5,100 nucleotides of DNA from Actinomycetes bacterium (GCA_023415395.1 JAEZKN010000293.1:1-5100); one strand, 5' to 3'; shown: positions 1-5,100, counted from the first letter of the stretch. The notes: generated by a model from the sequence alone, not told the origin. Made by a program: numbers and translations.

Positions 1-825
1 CGCGATCGTCTCGACCGTGAGCTCGGTGTCGTAGATGCCCTGGGTGTTGACGACCGCCATCCGGTTCACCATGCCGCCGGCGACGTTGAACGCCTCGCCG
101 GTGACCTCCGAGGACGGGTGCGCCAGGTAGACCCCGAGCGGGGCGACCAGCTCGGGCGTCAGCGCGGTGCGCATGTACTCCATGATCTCTGCGCTCAGCG
201 AGTCAGCAGCGGCCTCGGCCATGCGGGTGCCGGCACCCGGCGAGACCGCGTTGACCTTGATGCCATGCTCCATGCCCTCGAGGGCGAGGTTGCGCGTCAG
301 GCCGTACACAGCTCCCTTGGAGCTGCCGTAGTGCACCATCATCGGATTGCCGAGCATCGCGGGAGAGATCGTGTTCACGATGCGCCCGGAGCCGGACTCC
401 TTGAGGTACGGCCACGCCGCGCGGGCGAGCCACAACGAGCCGAGGTAGTGCACCTCGAGGTGGCGCTGGTACTCCTCGGCGGGCACCTCGAGCCAGTCCG
501 CGACCCGGACGATGCCGGCGTTGTTGATGACAGCATCGACGCCGCCGAAGGCCGAGACCGCGGCGTCCACGATCGCCTGGGCGCCCTCCGGCGTCGACAC
601 GTCGGCCCGGACGCCGACGGCGCGTCCACCGGCGGCCTCGATCTCGGCCACGACGTCGGCGGCCGGGTCGTCCCCGTCCACGCCCATGCCGTCGGTGCTG
701 GCACCGAGATCGGCGACGACGACTCCCGCGCCGCGTGAGGCGAGGAGCAGGGCGTAGGCACGCCCGATCCCCCGACCCGCACCGGTCACGATGACGGTGC
801 GACCCTCGAAGTTGAGCTCTTCCAT
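1..825 (-). CDS. MFE-2-like short-chain dehydrogenase, probable (3R)-3-hydroxyacyl-CoA dehydrogenase (3' end cut by window edge)
   Basis: This is a classical SDR, open through its 275 visible codons; the stop lies beyond position 1. Seen: the nucleotide-binding motif T14-G15-x3-G19-x-G21, D39 at the end of beta-2 (suggesting NAD+ rather than NADP+), NNAG at 101-104, S154, Y166-x3-K170, and a PG motif at 196-197. Several stretches match, from memory, the dehydrogenase domain of human HSD17B4/MFE-2: RAYAL after the glycine motif, a long loop after DLG (about 41-55), VH (125-126) where most SDRs have VN, RAAWP near 135-139, and G-x-R-M then P-E-x-VAPL near 199-237. The inferred reaction is oxidation of (3R)-hydroxyacyl-CoA to 3-ketoacyl-CoA in the cytosol. 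The ATG at 825 is preceded by GAGGAG with an 8-nt spacer. It lies 29 bp after the SMP-30 gene and is probably co-transcribed with it. MFE-2-type single-domain SDRs are about 300 aa, so little is missing. The exact substrate is unknown. Confidence 0.9.
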   Translation of the reverse strand, partial: MEELNFEGRTVIVTGAGRGIGRAYALLLASRGAGVVVADLGASTDGMGVDGDDPAADVVAEIEAAGGRAVGVRADVSTPEGAQAIVDAAVSAFGGVDAVINNAGIVRVADWLEVPAEEYQRHLEVHYLGSLWLARAAWPYLKESGSGRIVNTISPAMLGNPMMVHYGSSKGAVYGLTRNLALEGMEHGIKVNAVSPGAGTRMAEAAADSLSAEIMEYMRTALTPELVAPLGVYLAHPSSEVTGEAFNVAGGMVNRMAVVNTQGIYDTELTVETIA

Positions 826-833
826 GGTGGTGT

Positions 834-839
834 CTCCTC
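834..839 (-). promoter_or_regulatory. Ribosome binding site of the SDR gene
   Basis: GAGGAG on the minus strand, 8 nt before the ATG at 825. It supports this start over downstream alternatives and lies in the 29-bp gap after the SMP-30 stop. Confidence 0.75.
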
Positions 840-854
840 GATCGTGATGCGGTG

Positions 855-1820
855 TCAGGGGCGGGTGGTGCCGGCGCTGTGCGGGGCGGAGGCGGTCCAG
901 ATGGAGCCCAGGCCCTCGTCGCGAGACTTCGCCCAGTCGAAGACCTCCATGCCGCAGGCGATGAACAGCGTGGAGCGGTCCGAGCCGCCCAGGGCGACGG
1001 CCGTGCCCATCGCACGGTCCATCGGGAGCTGGACGGCGTGGGTGGCCTGGCCGCCCTCGACGAAACGGCCCACCCAGCCACTTCCGGGCAGTCCGGCCCA
1101 GACCCCGCCCTCCGCGTCGATCGCAATACCGTCGGGCATCCACGGGAGCTCCGCCCACACGCGCCGACCAGACAGGGTCCCGTCGGCGGCGCGATCGAGT
1201 GCGCTGATGCGACAGCCGTCGTTCTCGGCCGTGAGCAGCGTGCCGCCGTCCGCGGACAGTCCGATGCCGTTGGCTCCCCGGAACGTGCCGACTCCCGAGT
1301 CGCGGACGGTGCCGTCGGGCTCGACGACGATCAAGCCGGCCTCACGGGGGTCCTCACCGGCGAACAAGTCGTAGCCCAGCTGCGTGATGTAGGCGCGGCC
1401 CTCGGCGTCGACCACCATGTCGTTGCACGAGGAGATCGCGACGTCGCGCAGGTCGGCGTACTGCTCGAGCGTCGTGCCGTCCGAAACCAGGAGCAGACGC
1501 TCGTGCATCGACACCACGATCGCGCGGCCGTCCGGGAGCCAGCCCAGCCCGCCCAGGACCACCTCCGTCGTGCCCGTCGCGGTGCTGCCCGCCTCGGGTG
1601 CGAGCGGGCTGCGCTCCGATGCGTCGATGTAGGTGCTAGCGGTGCCGGACTCGTCCAGGGTGAGGATCCGGTGGTTGTACATGTCGCTGAAGTAGAAGAC
1701 GCCCTCGTGCCACCGGGGGATCTCCGACCAGGAGTAGCCGATCGAGAGCTGGGTCGCCTCGACCGGGGTCGCGGAGGCGGCCGCCTCTGCGGAAGCCTTC
1801 ATCAACACCTCGAAGTCCAT
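855..1820 (-). CDS. SMP-30/gluconolactonase/LRE-like family protein (probable lactonase)
   Basis: This 321-aa protein is a six-bladed beta-propeller of the SMP-30/regucalcin/gluconolactonase family, whose members hydrolyse lactones using one divalent metal ion. Seen: E33 in SEIPRWHEG followed by FYFSD (the family's first metal ligand), N133 in CNDMVVD, N184 in ANGIGLS and D230 in MPDGIAID. Together these are the full expected metal/active-site set (E, N, N, D). Further blade repeats of the PDG or ADG type occur near 96-98, 168-170 and 190-192. There is no signal peptide or membrane segment, so it is likely cytosolic. It is slightly longer than the usual ~290-300 aa. The start at 1820 has GAGGAG 4 nt upstream. 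An in-frame ATG at 1838 has no ribosome site, and the open frame further upstream is only a shadow of the synthetase gene. Its place beside CoA-thioester enzymes suggests it opens a lactone intermediate to a hydroxy acid; that is inference. Family members can also act on phosphotriesters or sugar lactones. Confidence 0.92.
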   Translation of the reverse strand: MDFEVLMKASAEAAASATPVEATQLSIGYSWSEIPRWHEGVFYFSDMYNHRILTLDESGTASTYIDASERSPLAPEAGSTATGTTEVVLGGLGWLPDGRAIVVSMHERLLLVSDGTTLEQYADLRDVAISSCNDMVVDAEGRAYITQLGYDLFAGEDPREAGLIVVEPDGTVRDSGVGTFRGANGIGLSADGGTLLTAENDGCRISALDRAADGTLSGRRVWAELPWMPDGIAIDAEGGVWAGLPGSGWVGRFVEGGQATHAVQLPMDRAMGTAVALGGSDRSTLFIACGMEVFDWAKSRDEGLGSIWTASAPHSAGTTRP

Positions 1821-1824
1821 GGTT

Positions 1825-1830
1825 CTCCTC
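1825..1830 (-). promoter_or_regulatory. Ribosome binding site of the SMP-30 gene
   Basis: GAGGAG on the minus strand, with only 4 nt to the ATG at 1820. The spacing is short, but the purine run extends upstream (AAGAGGAG), allowing a shifted pairing with a longer spacer. It favours the 1820 start over the ATG at 1838. Confidence 0.65.
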
Positions 1831-1897
1831 TTTTGCATGTCATTGGTCGAGTGATGGGAGCCGGGCATTTCCCGATAGCTGGCCGGGTCTCGCGGAG

Positions 1898-1913
1898 TGT
1901 GAGCGGCGTCACC
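1898..1913. promoter_or_regulatory. CRP/GlxR-like palindromic operator candidate
   Basis: The plus strand reads TGTGA-gcggcg-TCACC, matching the CRP-family half-sites TGTGA-N6-TCACA at 9 of 10 positions. The central TA favoured by actinobacterial GlxR/Crp sites is absent. It is centred about 85 bp before the SMP-30 start, in the only non-coding gap. Binding by a CRP/FNR-family regulator is inferred, not shown. Confidence 0.35.
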
Positions 1914-1947
1914 CTTGCCTATAACGTGCCATTCGTCAACCAAACTC

Positions 1948-3453
1948 TCAGCGACTCGGAGTGGCGGCCTCGGAGTCGGCTCGCAGGACCCGGCGCAGCA
2001 CCTTGCCGAGGTCGTTGCGTGGCACCTCCGTGAGGAACCGGATCCGCGCGGGGACCCGGCTCGAGCGGAGCAGCGAGGCCACCCAGGCCTGCAGCTCCTC
2101 GGGGGCGGGGTCACTGCCGGGAGCTGTGACGACCGCGGCGACCACGATCTCGCCCCACATCTCATCGGGCTGGCCGTAGACGACCGCGTCGGTGACGGCC
2201 GGGTGCTGGAGCAAGGCGTTCTCGATCTCGCCCGGCGAGAGGTTCTCCCCGCCTCGCACGATGACGTCGTCGAGCCGACCCTCGACGAAGACGTAGCCCT
2301 CGTCGTCGATCCGGCCAGCGTCCAAGGTACGGAACCAGCCGTCGTCGTCGAGCTGGGACGTGGCGGCGTACTCCCCCGAGACCTGGGCTCCGCGCACCCA
2401 GAGCTCGCCGGGATCACCTGGGGGGACCGGCTCGCCGAGCGCGTCACGGCACACGATCTCCACGCTCGGAAGCGGCCGGCCCACGGACTCGAGGCGAGCC
2501 CGCACGGCCGGGTCGTCGGAGGAGACGGCGGCACGGTGCTCATCGGGCCCGAGGACGGCGATGGAGGAGGTGGTCTCGGTCAGGCCGTAGGCGTTCACGA
2601 ACCCGACGTGGGGCAGCATGCCGAGCGCGCGCTCGATGACCGGTCGCGGCATCCGGCCACCGCCGTACGACAGGTGACGGAGGGTGGGCAGGGTCTCCCC
2701 CGTCTGCTCCAGGACCTCCACGATCCGGGCGAGCATGGTCGGCACGACCATCGCGTGGGTGATCCCCTGCGCGGCCGCGGTCGCGACCCAGTCCTCAGCG
2801 GTGAAGTTCGGCAGCTGCACGATCCGCCGCCCCGAGTACATCCCCGTGAGCAGGCCCGCGACGCCCGCGATGTGGTAAGGCGGCACGCTGACGAGCGCCG
2901 CCTCGTCGGGCCCTGCGCTCAGCATCTCGGTGCCGTTGAGGACGTAGGAGGTGAGGTGGCGATGCCGCAGGACGGCCACCTTCGGCTTGCCCGTCGTGCC
3001 GCTGGTGTGCAGCAGGACGGCCGGCGCCTCGGGGTCCTGCTCCGGCTCGGCGCCCGACGGTGCCGCGGCTCGGACGGCGGCGATGAAGCCGGCGGGGGTC
3101 GCCATGGTCAGCTCGGGGCCCTCGCGGAGCTGGTCGGAGCTCGTGGGCTCGGCGATGAGCGTGGTCGGCAGCTGGTCGGTCACCAGCTCGGCGTACGGTC
3201 CTGCCGCCAGGCGGTAGCTCACGGGAGCGAACGCCCTGCCCGCCACGGCGGCGCCGAACAGCGCGATCGGGAATGCCTCCGTCGCAGTGCCGGAGAACAG
3301 CAGCGGTCGGCCGGGGTGGTCGCTCAGCACCCCGGCGGCGCGGTCCGCGAGGTCGCGCAGCCGGCCGAGGGTCACGCCCTCGTGCCGGTCGCCCAGGATG
3401 ACGCGGTCCGGGTCCACGCTGGAGACCATGTCCAGCAGCGTCACGATGTTCAT
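1948..3453 (-). CDS. AMP-forming acyl-CoA synthetase (acid:CoA ligase, ANL superfamily)
   Basis: This 501-aa enzyme is expected to activate a carboxylic acid with ATP to an acyl-AMP and then to the acyl-CoA. Motifs in order: the P-loop TSGTTGKPK (150-158), PPYHIAG (191-197), SYGGGRMP (262-269) in the adenine-pocket region, YGLTETTS (289-296), DGWFRTLDAG (371-380) with ribose-binding D378, GRLDD (392-396) with the hinge Asp, R400-GGENLSPGEIE, and catalytic K484 in NDLGKVLRR near the end. All catalytic elements are present and the length is normal for the compact ~500-aa acid:CoA ligases. The usual T-G-D in the A7 region reads T-L-D here. The ATG at 3453 has only a weak CAGG 8 nt upstream, 16 bp after the small-protein stop, so translation may depend on coupling. 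The chain length or ring type of the substrate cannot be deduced. Confidence 0.95.
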   Translation of the reverse strand: MNIVTLLDMVSSVDPDRVILGDRHEGVTLGRLRDLADRAAGVLSDHPGRPLLFSGTATEAFPIALFGAAVAGRAFAPVSYRLAAGPYAELVTDQLPTTLIAEPTSSDQLREGPELTMATPAGFIAAVRAAAPSGAEPEQDPEAPAVLLHTSGTTGKPKVAVLRHRHLTSYVLNGTEMLSAGPDEAALVSVPPYHIAGVAGLLTGMYSGRRIVQLPNFTAEDWVATAAAQGITHAMVVPTMLARIVEVLEQTGETLPTLRHLSYGGGRMPRPVIERALGMLPHVGFVNAYGLTETTSSIAVLGPDEHRAAVSSDDPAVRARLESVGRPLPSVEIVCRDALGEPVPPGDPGELWVRGAQVSGEYAATSQLDDDGWFRTLDAGRIDDEGYVFVEGRLDDVIVRGGENLSPGEIENALLQHPAVTDAVVYGQPDEMWGEIVVAAVVTAPGSDPAPEELQAWVASLLRSSRVPARIRFLTEVPRNDLGKVLRRVLRADSEAATPSR

Positions 3454-3469
3454 CGTCGGTGCCTGACGC

Positions 3470-3760
3470 TCAGTCCGACGAGGGCAGCGCCTTGGCCGCC
3501 TTCACGACCAGCGCTTCACCGTCCATGGCCAGCGGACCGGCTCCGCTCGCCGAGCACAGCAGCTCGACGGTGCCGGCGGCGTCGCAGTAGCGCTTGCCGA
3601 TGAGCACCTCGCCCTCGGTGGAGCCGCTCTCGCCGGAACCGTTCGCGGTCATCGGTACCCCACCGCAGGTCAGCGTCACCTCCTCGGCGGGAGCCTGGAT
3701 GACGATGATCTCGGTAGTGGTGCCGGACGCCTTGAGCTTGATGCCGGGCTTGAGCAGCAT
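3470..3760 (-). CDS. Small conserved protein of unknown function (96 aa)
   Basis: This small acidic protein lies between the hydratase and the acyl-CoA synthetase. I do not know a function for it. From memory, similar ~90-110 aa proteins, opening with LKPG and ending in LP-x-SD, sit next to acyl-CoA synthetases in actinobacteria and some proteobacteria, usually annotated hypothetical. Seen: LKPGIKLK (3-10), T-E-I-I-V-I-x-A-P (16-24), TCGGVPM (31-37), IGKRYCD (54-60), a second Cys motif ELLCSASGAGPL (66-77), and the C-terminal ALPSSD. Cysteines are C32, C59 and C69. It looks like an all-beta, soluble fold with no signal or membrane segment. A well-placed GAGGAG with a 6-nt spacer supports the ATG at 3760, and the 38- and 16-bp gaps make it part of the operon. 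It could be an accessory to the synthetase or the hydratase, or a small metal- or thioester-binding protein; none of these is shown. Confidence 0.85.
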   Translation of the reverse strand: MLLKPGIKLKASGTTTEIIVIQAPAEEVTLTCGGVPMTANGSGESGSTEGEVLIGKRYCDAAGTVELLCSASGAGPLAMDGEALVVKAAKALPSSD

Positions 3761-3766
3761 GGGTCT

Positions 3767-3772
3767 CTCCTC
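3767..3772 (-). promoter_or_regulatory. Ribosome binding site of the 96-aa protein gene
   Basis: GAGGAG on the minus strand, 6 nt before the ATG at 3760. It is among the best-spaced sites in the window and supports the small ORF being a real, well-translated gene. Confidence 0.75.
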
Positions 3773-3798
3773 GGTGGGACGGATCGGGGTGGTGGGGC

Positions 3799-4929
3799 TC
3801 AGCCGTAGATGGACGGCGTCGCCGAGGTCGCCTCGGCCCAGAGCAGAGGCACCTCGCGAGGCTCGCCGGCGTCTCGTCGTGGCAGCCGGACGGTGATCTC
3901 GGCGGTGGCGGTCTCGATGTCGGCGTGGTTGACCACGGCGACGCGGAGGTCGACCAGGCCCTGATCGCCGACCTCACGGGTGCCGGTCACCCGGCCCCGA
4001 ACGATGTTGGTGTCCCCGACCAGGTTGGGCCGGCGGAGCTTCGCACTCATCGAGACCAGGTCGCCCCAGTCACCGGCCCAGTCGGTGGCGATCTGGCTGA
4101 GCCACGTGATGCGCTGGGGGCCGTAGTCGAACTGTGCGGACTGCGCACGGTTCTTGCGGGCGTACTCGGGGTCGGCGCGCCCGCCCGCACCCATGTCGAT
4201 GGTGCCCTCGTCGACCTCGGCCGAACGACCCAGCGTCAGGGTGCCGTGGCTGAACAGGTAGAGCTCGGTGGTGGTGTAGGTCCCCTTCGGGAGCTCGGGC
4301 AGCTCCTCGCCGATCGCGACGTCCTCGAAGTGGCGGACCTCGCCGCCTCGGCGGGTGCGCGCCCAGACCAGCGGGTCGGGGGCCACCTGGGGCCGGTCCG
4401 GGTCGGGCGGCGCGGCCTCGACCCCGGTCCCGGGGTTGGCGAAGCGGAGCATGTGGTTGGTCAGGCTGGCGAACTTCTCGCCGCGGTGGTTGTAGTAGTC
4501 GGTGCGGCCCGAGCACACCAGGGCCTCGCCGAGCTGGGGCATCGAGCGACGCTTGACGCCGACGGGGGTCTCGATCGAGCGGACCCGGTCACCGAGCCAG
4601 ACCGGGCGGAACCACTCGATGTCCGCTCCGATGTAGAGGATGCTGAGGTCCTTCATCGCCACGTCGTCGCGCGAGAGGTGGCCCCAGATGGAGGCGTTCG
4701 CTCCGAAGTCGATGGAGAACAGGAACGACGGCGACCCGGTGAGCGAGTGGAACCGGGCGCCGGCGGCGTACGCGCGGTCGCGGTGGAGCGGGTTGTAGTC
4801 GCCCGACCCCTCGCTGTGGCGGCGCAGCCACTCCTCGGTGACCTCGCGCCAGGCACGAGGAGACATCGGCTCGTCGATCCCCCGGCGGTACTCCTCCTCG
4901 AACTGGTCGAGGGTCGTGATCCGGCTCAT
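3799..4929 (-). CDS. Two-hotdog MaoC/FAS1-like acyl-CoA dehydratase (probable R-specific enoyl-CoA hydratase)
   Basis: This 376-aa protein has two hotdog halves. The N-terminal half (about 1-170) carries the hydratase-2 type signature S-G-D44-Y-N46-P-L-H49, then a G-rich stretch and the long hotdog helix region. Its S-x-GDYNPLH motif is the catalytic Asp/His pair of R-specific enoyl-CoA hydratases. The C-terminal half (about 195-352) has HFEDVAIGEELP (200-211), F-D-Y-G-P-Q-R-I-T-W-L (267-277), the RPN-x-VGDT loop (300-307) and a terminal beta strand, but no D-x-N-P-x-H. It therefore seems to be a structural or substrate-binding partner. Known chemistry of the family is reversible hydration of trans-2-enoyl-CoA to (3R)-hydroxyacyl-CoA, which would feed the MFE-2-like SDR in the same cluster. 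The start at 4929 overlaps the CoA-transferase stop (ATGA) and has AGGAG 10 nt upstream. The full length agrees with two-domain MaoC proteins of actinobacterial steroid or terpenoid clusters. The substrate is unknown. Confidence 0.92.
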   Translation of the reverse strand: MSRITTLDQFEEEYRRGIDEPMSPRAWREVTEEWLRRHSEGSGDYNPLHRDRAYAAGARFHSLTGSPSFLFSIDFGANASIWGHLSRDDVAMKDLSILYIGADIEWFRPVWLGDRVRSIETPVGVKRRSMPQLGEALVCSGRTDYYNHRGEKFASLTNHMLRFANPGTGVEAAPPDPDRPQVAPDPLVWARTRRGGEVRHFEDVAIGEELPELPKGTYTTTELYLFSHGTLTLGRSAEVDEGTIDMGAGGRADPEYARKNRAQSAQFDYGPQRITWLSQIATDWAGDWGDLVSMSAKLRRPNLVGDTNIVRGRVTGTREVGDQGLVDLRVAVVNHADIETATAEITVRLPRRDAGEPREVPLLWAEATSATPSIYG

Positions 4930-5100
4930 CGCTGCTCTACTCCTGTCTTCGCGGCGGGTGCGGGTGTCGAGTGCATCGGCCCGACGGCGGGGATGGTTCC
5001 CGGCTCCCGCTCAGCGGGTACCGCGACCACGCCGGCCTCCCGGAGCGCGTCGATCTGAGCCGGGCTCCGGCCCAGCTCCGCGAGCACCGCAGCGGTGCTC
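4926..5100 (-). CDS. CaiB/BaiF family III CoA-transferase, C-terminal 57 residues (5' part outside window)
   Basis: Only the end of this gene is present. The visible frame has no stop before TGA at 4928-4926. Its first part, AAVLAELGRSPAQIDALREA (visible residues 3-22) followed by GVV, is the typical C-terminus of CaiB/BaiF/formyl-CoA transferase proteins, in which a V-L-x-E-L-G helix is followed by I-x-x-L-x-x-x-G-V-V. About 30 further residues rich in Pro, Ala and Glu form a tail that looks unstructured and is longer than usual. Family III enzymes move CoA between acids through an aspartyl-CoA intermediate; the catalytic Asp would be upstream, outside the window. The ATGA overlap with the hydratase gene indicates translational coupling. 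The call rests on a short fragment, so the family is likely but the donor and acceptor are not knowable. Confidence 0.77.
   Translation of the reverse strand, partial: STAAVLAELGRSPAQIDALREAGVVAVPAEREPGTIPAVGPMHSTPAPAAKTGVEQR
4940..4944 (-). promoter_or_regulatory. Ribosome binding site of the MaoC hydratase gene
   Basis: AGGAG on the minus strand, 10 nt before the ATG at 4929, inside the last codons of the CoA-transferase gene. The spacer is slightly long, so the ATGA overlap probably helps reinitiation. Confidence 0.55.
5082..5100. repeat. Perfect 9-bp inverted repeat with 1-nt centre, at window edge
   Basis: GAGCACCGC-a-GCGGTGCTC is a perfect palindrome with a single central base. It lies in the coding part of the CoA-transferase fragment, over the codons for STAAVL. 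The arms may extend no further: the left flank is C at 5081 and the right flank is outside the window. It could be an operator-like site, a stem in the mRNA, or chance in GC-rich codons. Confidence 0.6.

Larger units (their letters stand above)
1821..1947 (-). other. 127-bp intergenic region, only sizeable gap in the cluster
   Basis: The stretch between the synthetase stop and the SMP-30 start is visibly less GC-rich than the genes around it. It contains a CRP-like palindrome (1898-1913), a short CGGG-cattt-CCCG inverted repeat (1862-1874), and -10-like boxes on both strands: TTATAG at 1924-1919 on minus and TATAAC at 1920-1925 on plus. Neither box has a convincing -35 at 17 bp. TTGACG at 1939-1934 on minus resembles a -35 but has no good -10 at the right distance. 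There is no GC hairpin followed by a T-run, so no intrinsic terminator. It may carry an internal promoter for the SMP-30/SDR pair, or be a leader read through from upstream. Confidence 0.5.

Noticed and set aside
118..738. 206-codon plus-strand open frame
   Set aside because: It is antisense to the SDR gene, with His/Arg/Val-rich shadow composition and no domain.
203..1126. 307-codon minus-strand frame overlapping the SMP-30 and SDR genes
   Set aside because: It is an out-of-frame, Arg- and Pro-rich product. The two overlapping genes in other frames have complete family motifs.
1862..1874. CGGG-cattt-CCCG inverted repeat as a terminator
   Set aside because: The stem is only 4 bp and no T-run follows on either strand, so it does not qualify as an intrinsic terminator.
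1934..1939. TTGACG as a minus-strand -35 box
   Set aside because: The only -10-like sequence (TTATAG) begins 9 bp after it, and nothing resembling a -10 lies at 16-18 bp.
852..2033. 393-codon open frame on the plus strand
   Set aside because: It is antisense to the SMP-30 gene and crosses the intergenic gap, with composition typical of a shadow frame and no recognisable domain.
1821..2543. N-terminal extension of the SMP-30 gene to an ATG at 2543
   Set aside because: The frame stays open through the gap and into the synthetase gene only because of GC bias. The added residues have no SMP-30 similarity, and a ribosome site marks the start at 1820.
1915..3603. 562-codon open frame on the plus strand
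   Set aside because: It lies opposite the acyl-CoA synthetase and small-protein genes. Its product is rich in Arg, Gly, Val, His and Asp with no family motifs, as expected for the antisense of GC-rich codons.
3925..5058. 377-codon open frame on the plus strand
   Set aside because: It is antisense to the MaoC hydratase, which has clear family motifs. The plus-strand product shows only biased composition.

Overview
The window is very GC-rich (roughly 70% by eye), with strong third-position G/C bias and AGGAG-type ribosome binding sites. This points to a high-GC actinomycete; a Nocardioides/Aeromicrobium-like or mycolic-acid genus fits, but the sequence alone does not fix the genus. All six supported genes lie on the minus strand, so transcription runs from the right edge to the left. 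No RNA genes, insertion sequences, CRISPR arrays, origins or clear intrinsic terminators were seen.

In transcription order the genes are: (1) the 3' end of a CaiB/BaiF (family III) CoA-transferase (5100 to 4926). (2) A 376-aa two-hotdog MaoC/FAS1-like acyl-CoA hydratase (4929 to 3799), whose start overlaps the previous stop as ATGA. (3) A 96-aa small cysteine-containing protein of unknown function (3760 to 3470). (4) A 501-aa AMP-forming acyl-CoA synthetase (3453 to 1948). (5) After a 127-bp gap, a 321-aa SMP-30/gluconolactonase/LRE-like protein (1820 to 855). (6) A short-chain dehydrogenase (825 to beyond position 1) that closely resembles the (3R)-hydroxyacyl-CoA dehydrogenase domain of the eukaryotic peroxisomal multifunctional enzyme type 2. 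Genes 1-4 are separated by -4, 38 and 16 bp and form a tight operon. Genes 5 and 6 are 29 bp apart and form a second tight pair. The 127-bp gap is the only real intergenic space. It is less GC-rich and holds a CRP-like palindrome, so it may carry an internal promoter or operator.

Taken together this looks like a catabolic module for a carboxylic acid or lactone. The SMP-30 protein could open a lactone. The synthetase or the CoA-transferase would make the CoA thioester. The MaoC protein would hydrate the 2-enoyl-CoA, and the MFE-2-like dehydrogenase would oxidise the resulting (3R)-hydroxyacyl-CoA. An acyl-CoA dehydrogenase and a thiolase would complete a beta-oxidation round; neither is inside the window. 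The substrate cannot be read from the sequence; steroid, terpenoid or alicyclic side-chain acids are reasonable guesses. The least explained element is the small protein between the hydratase and the synthetase.
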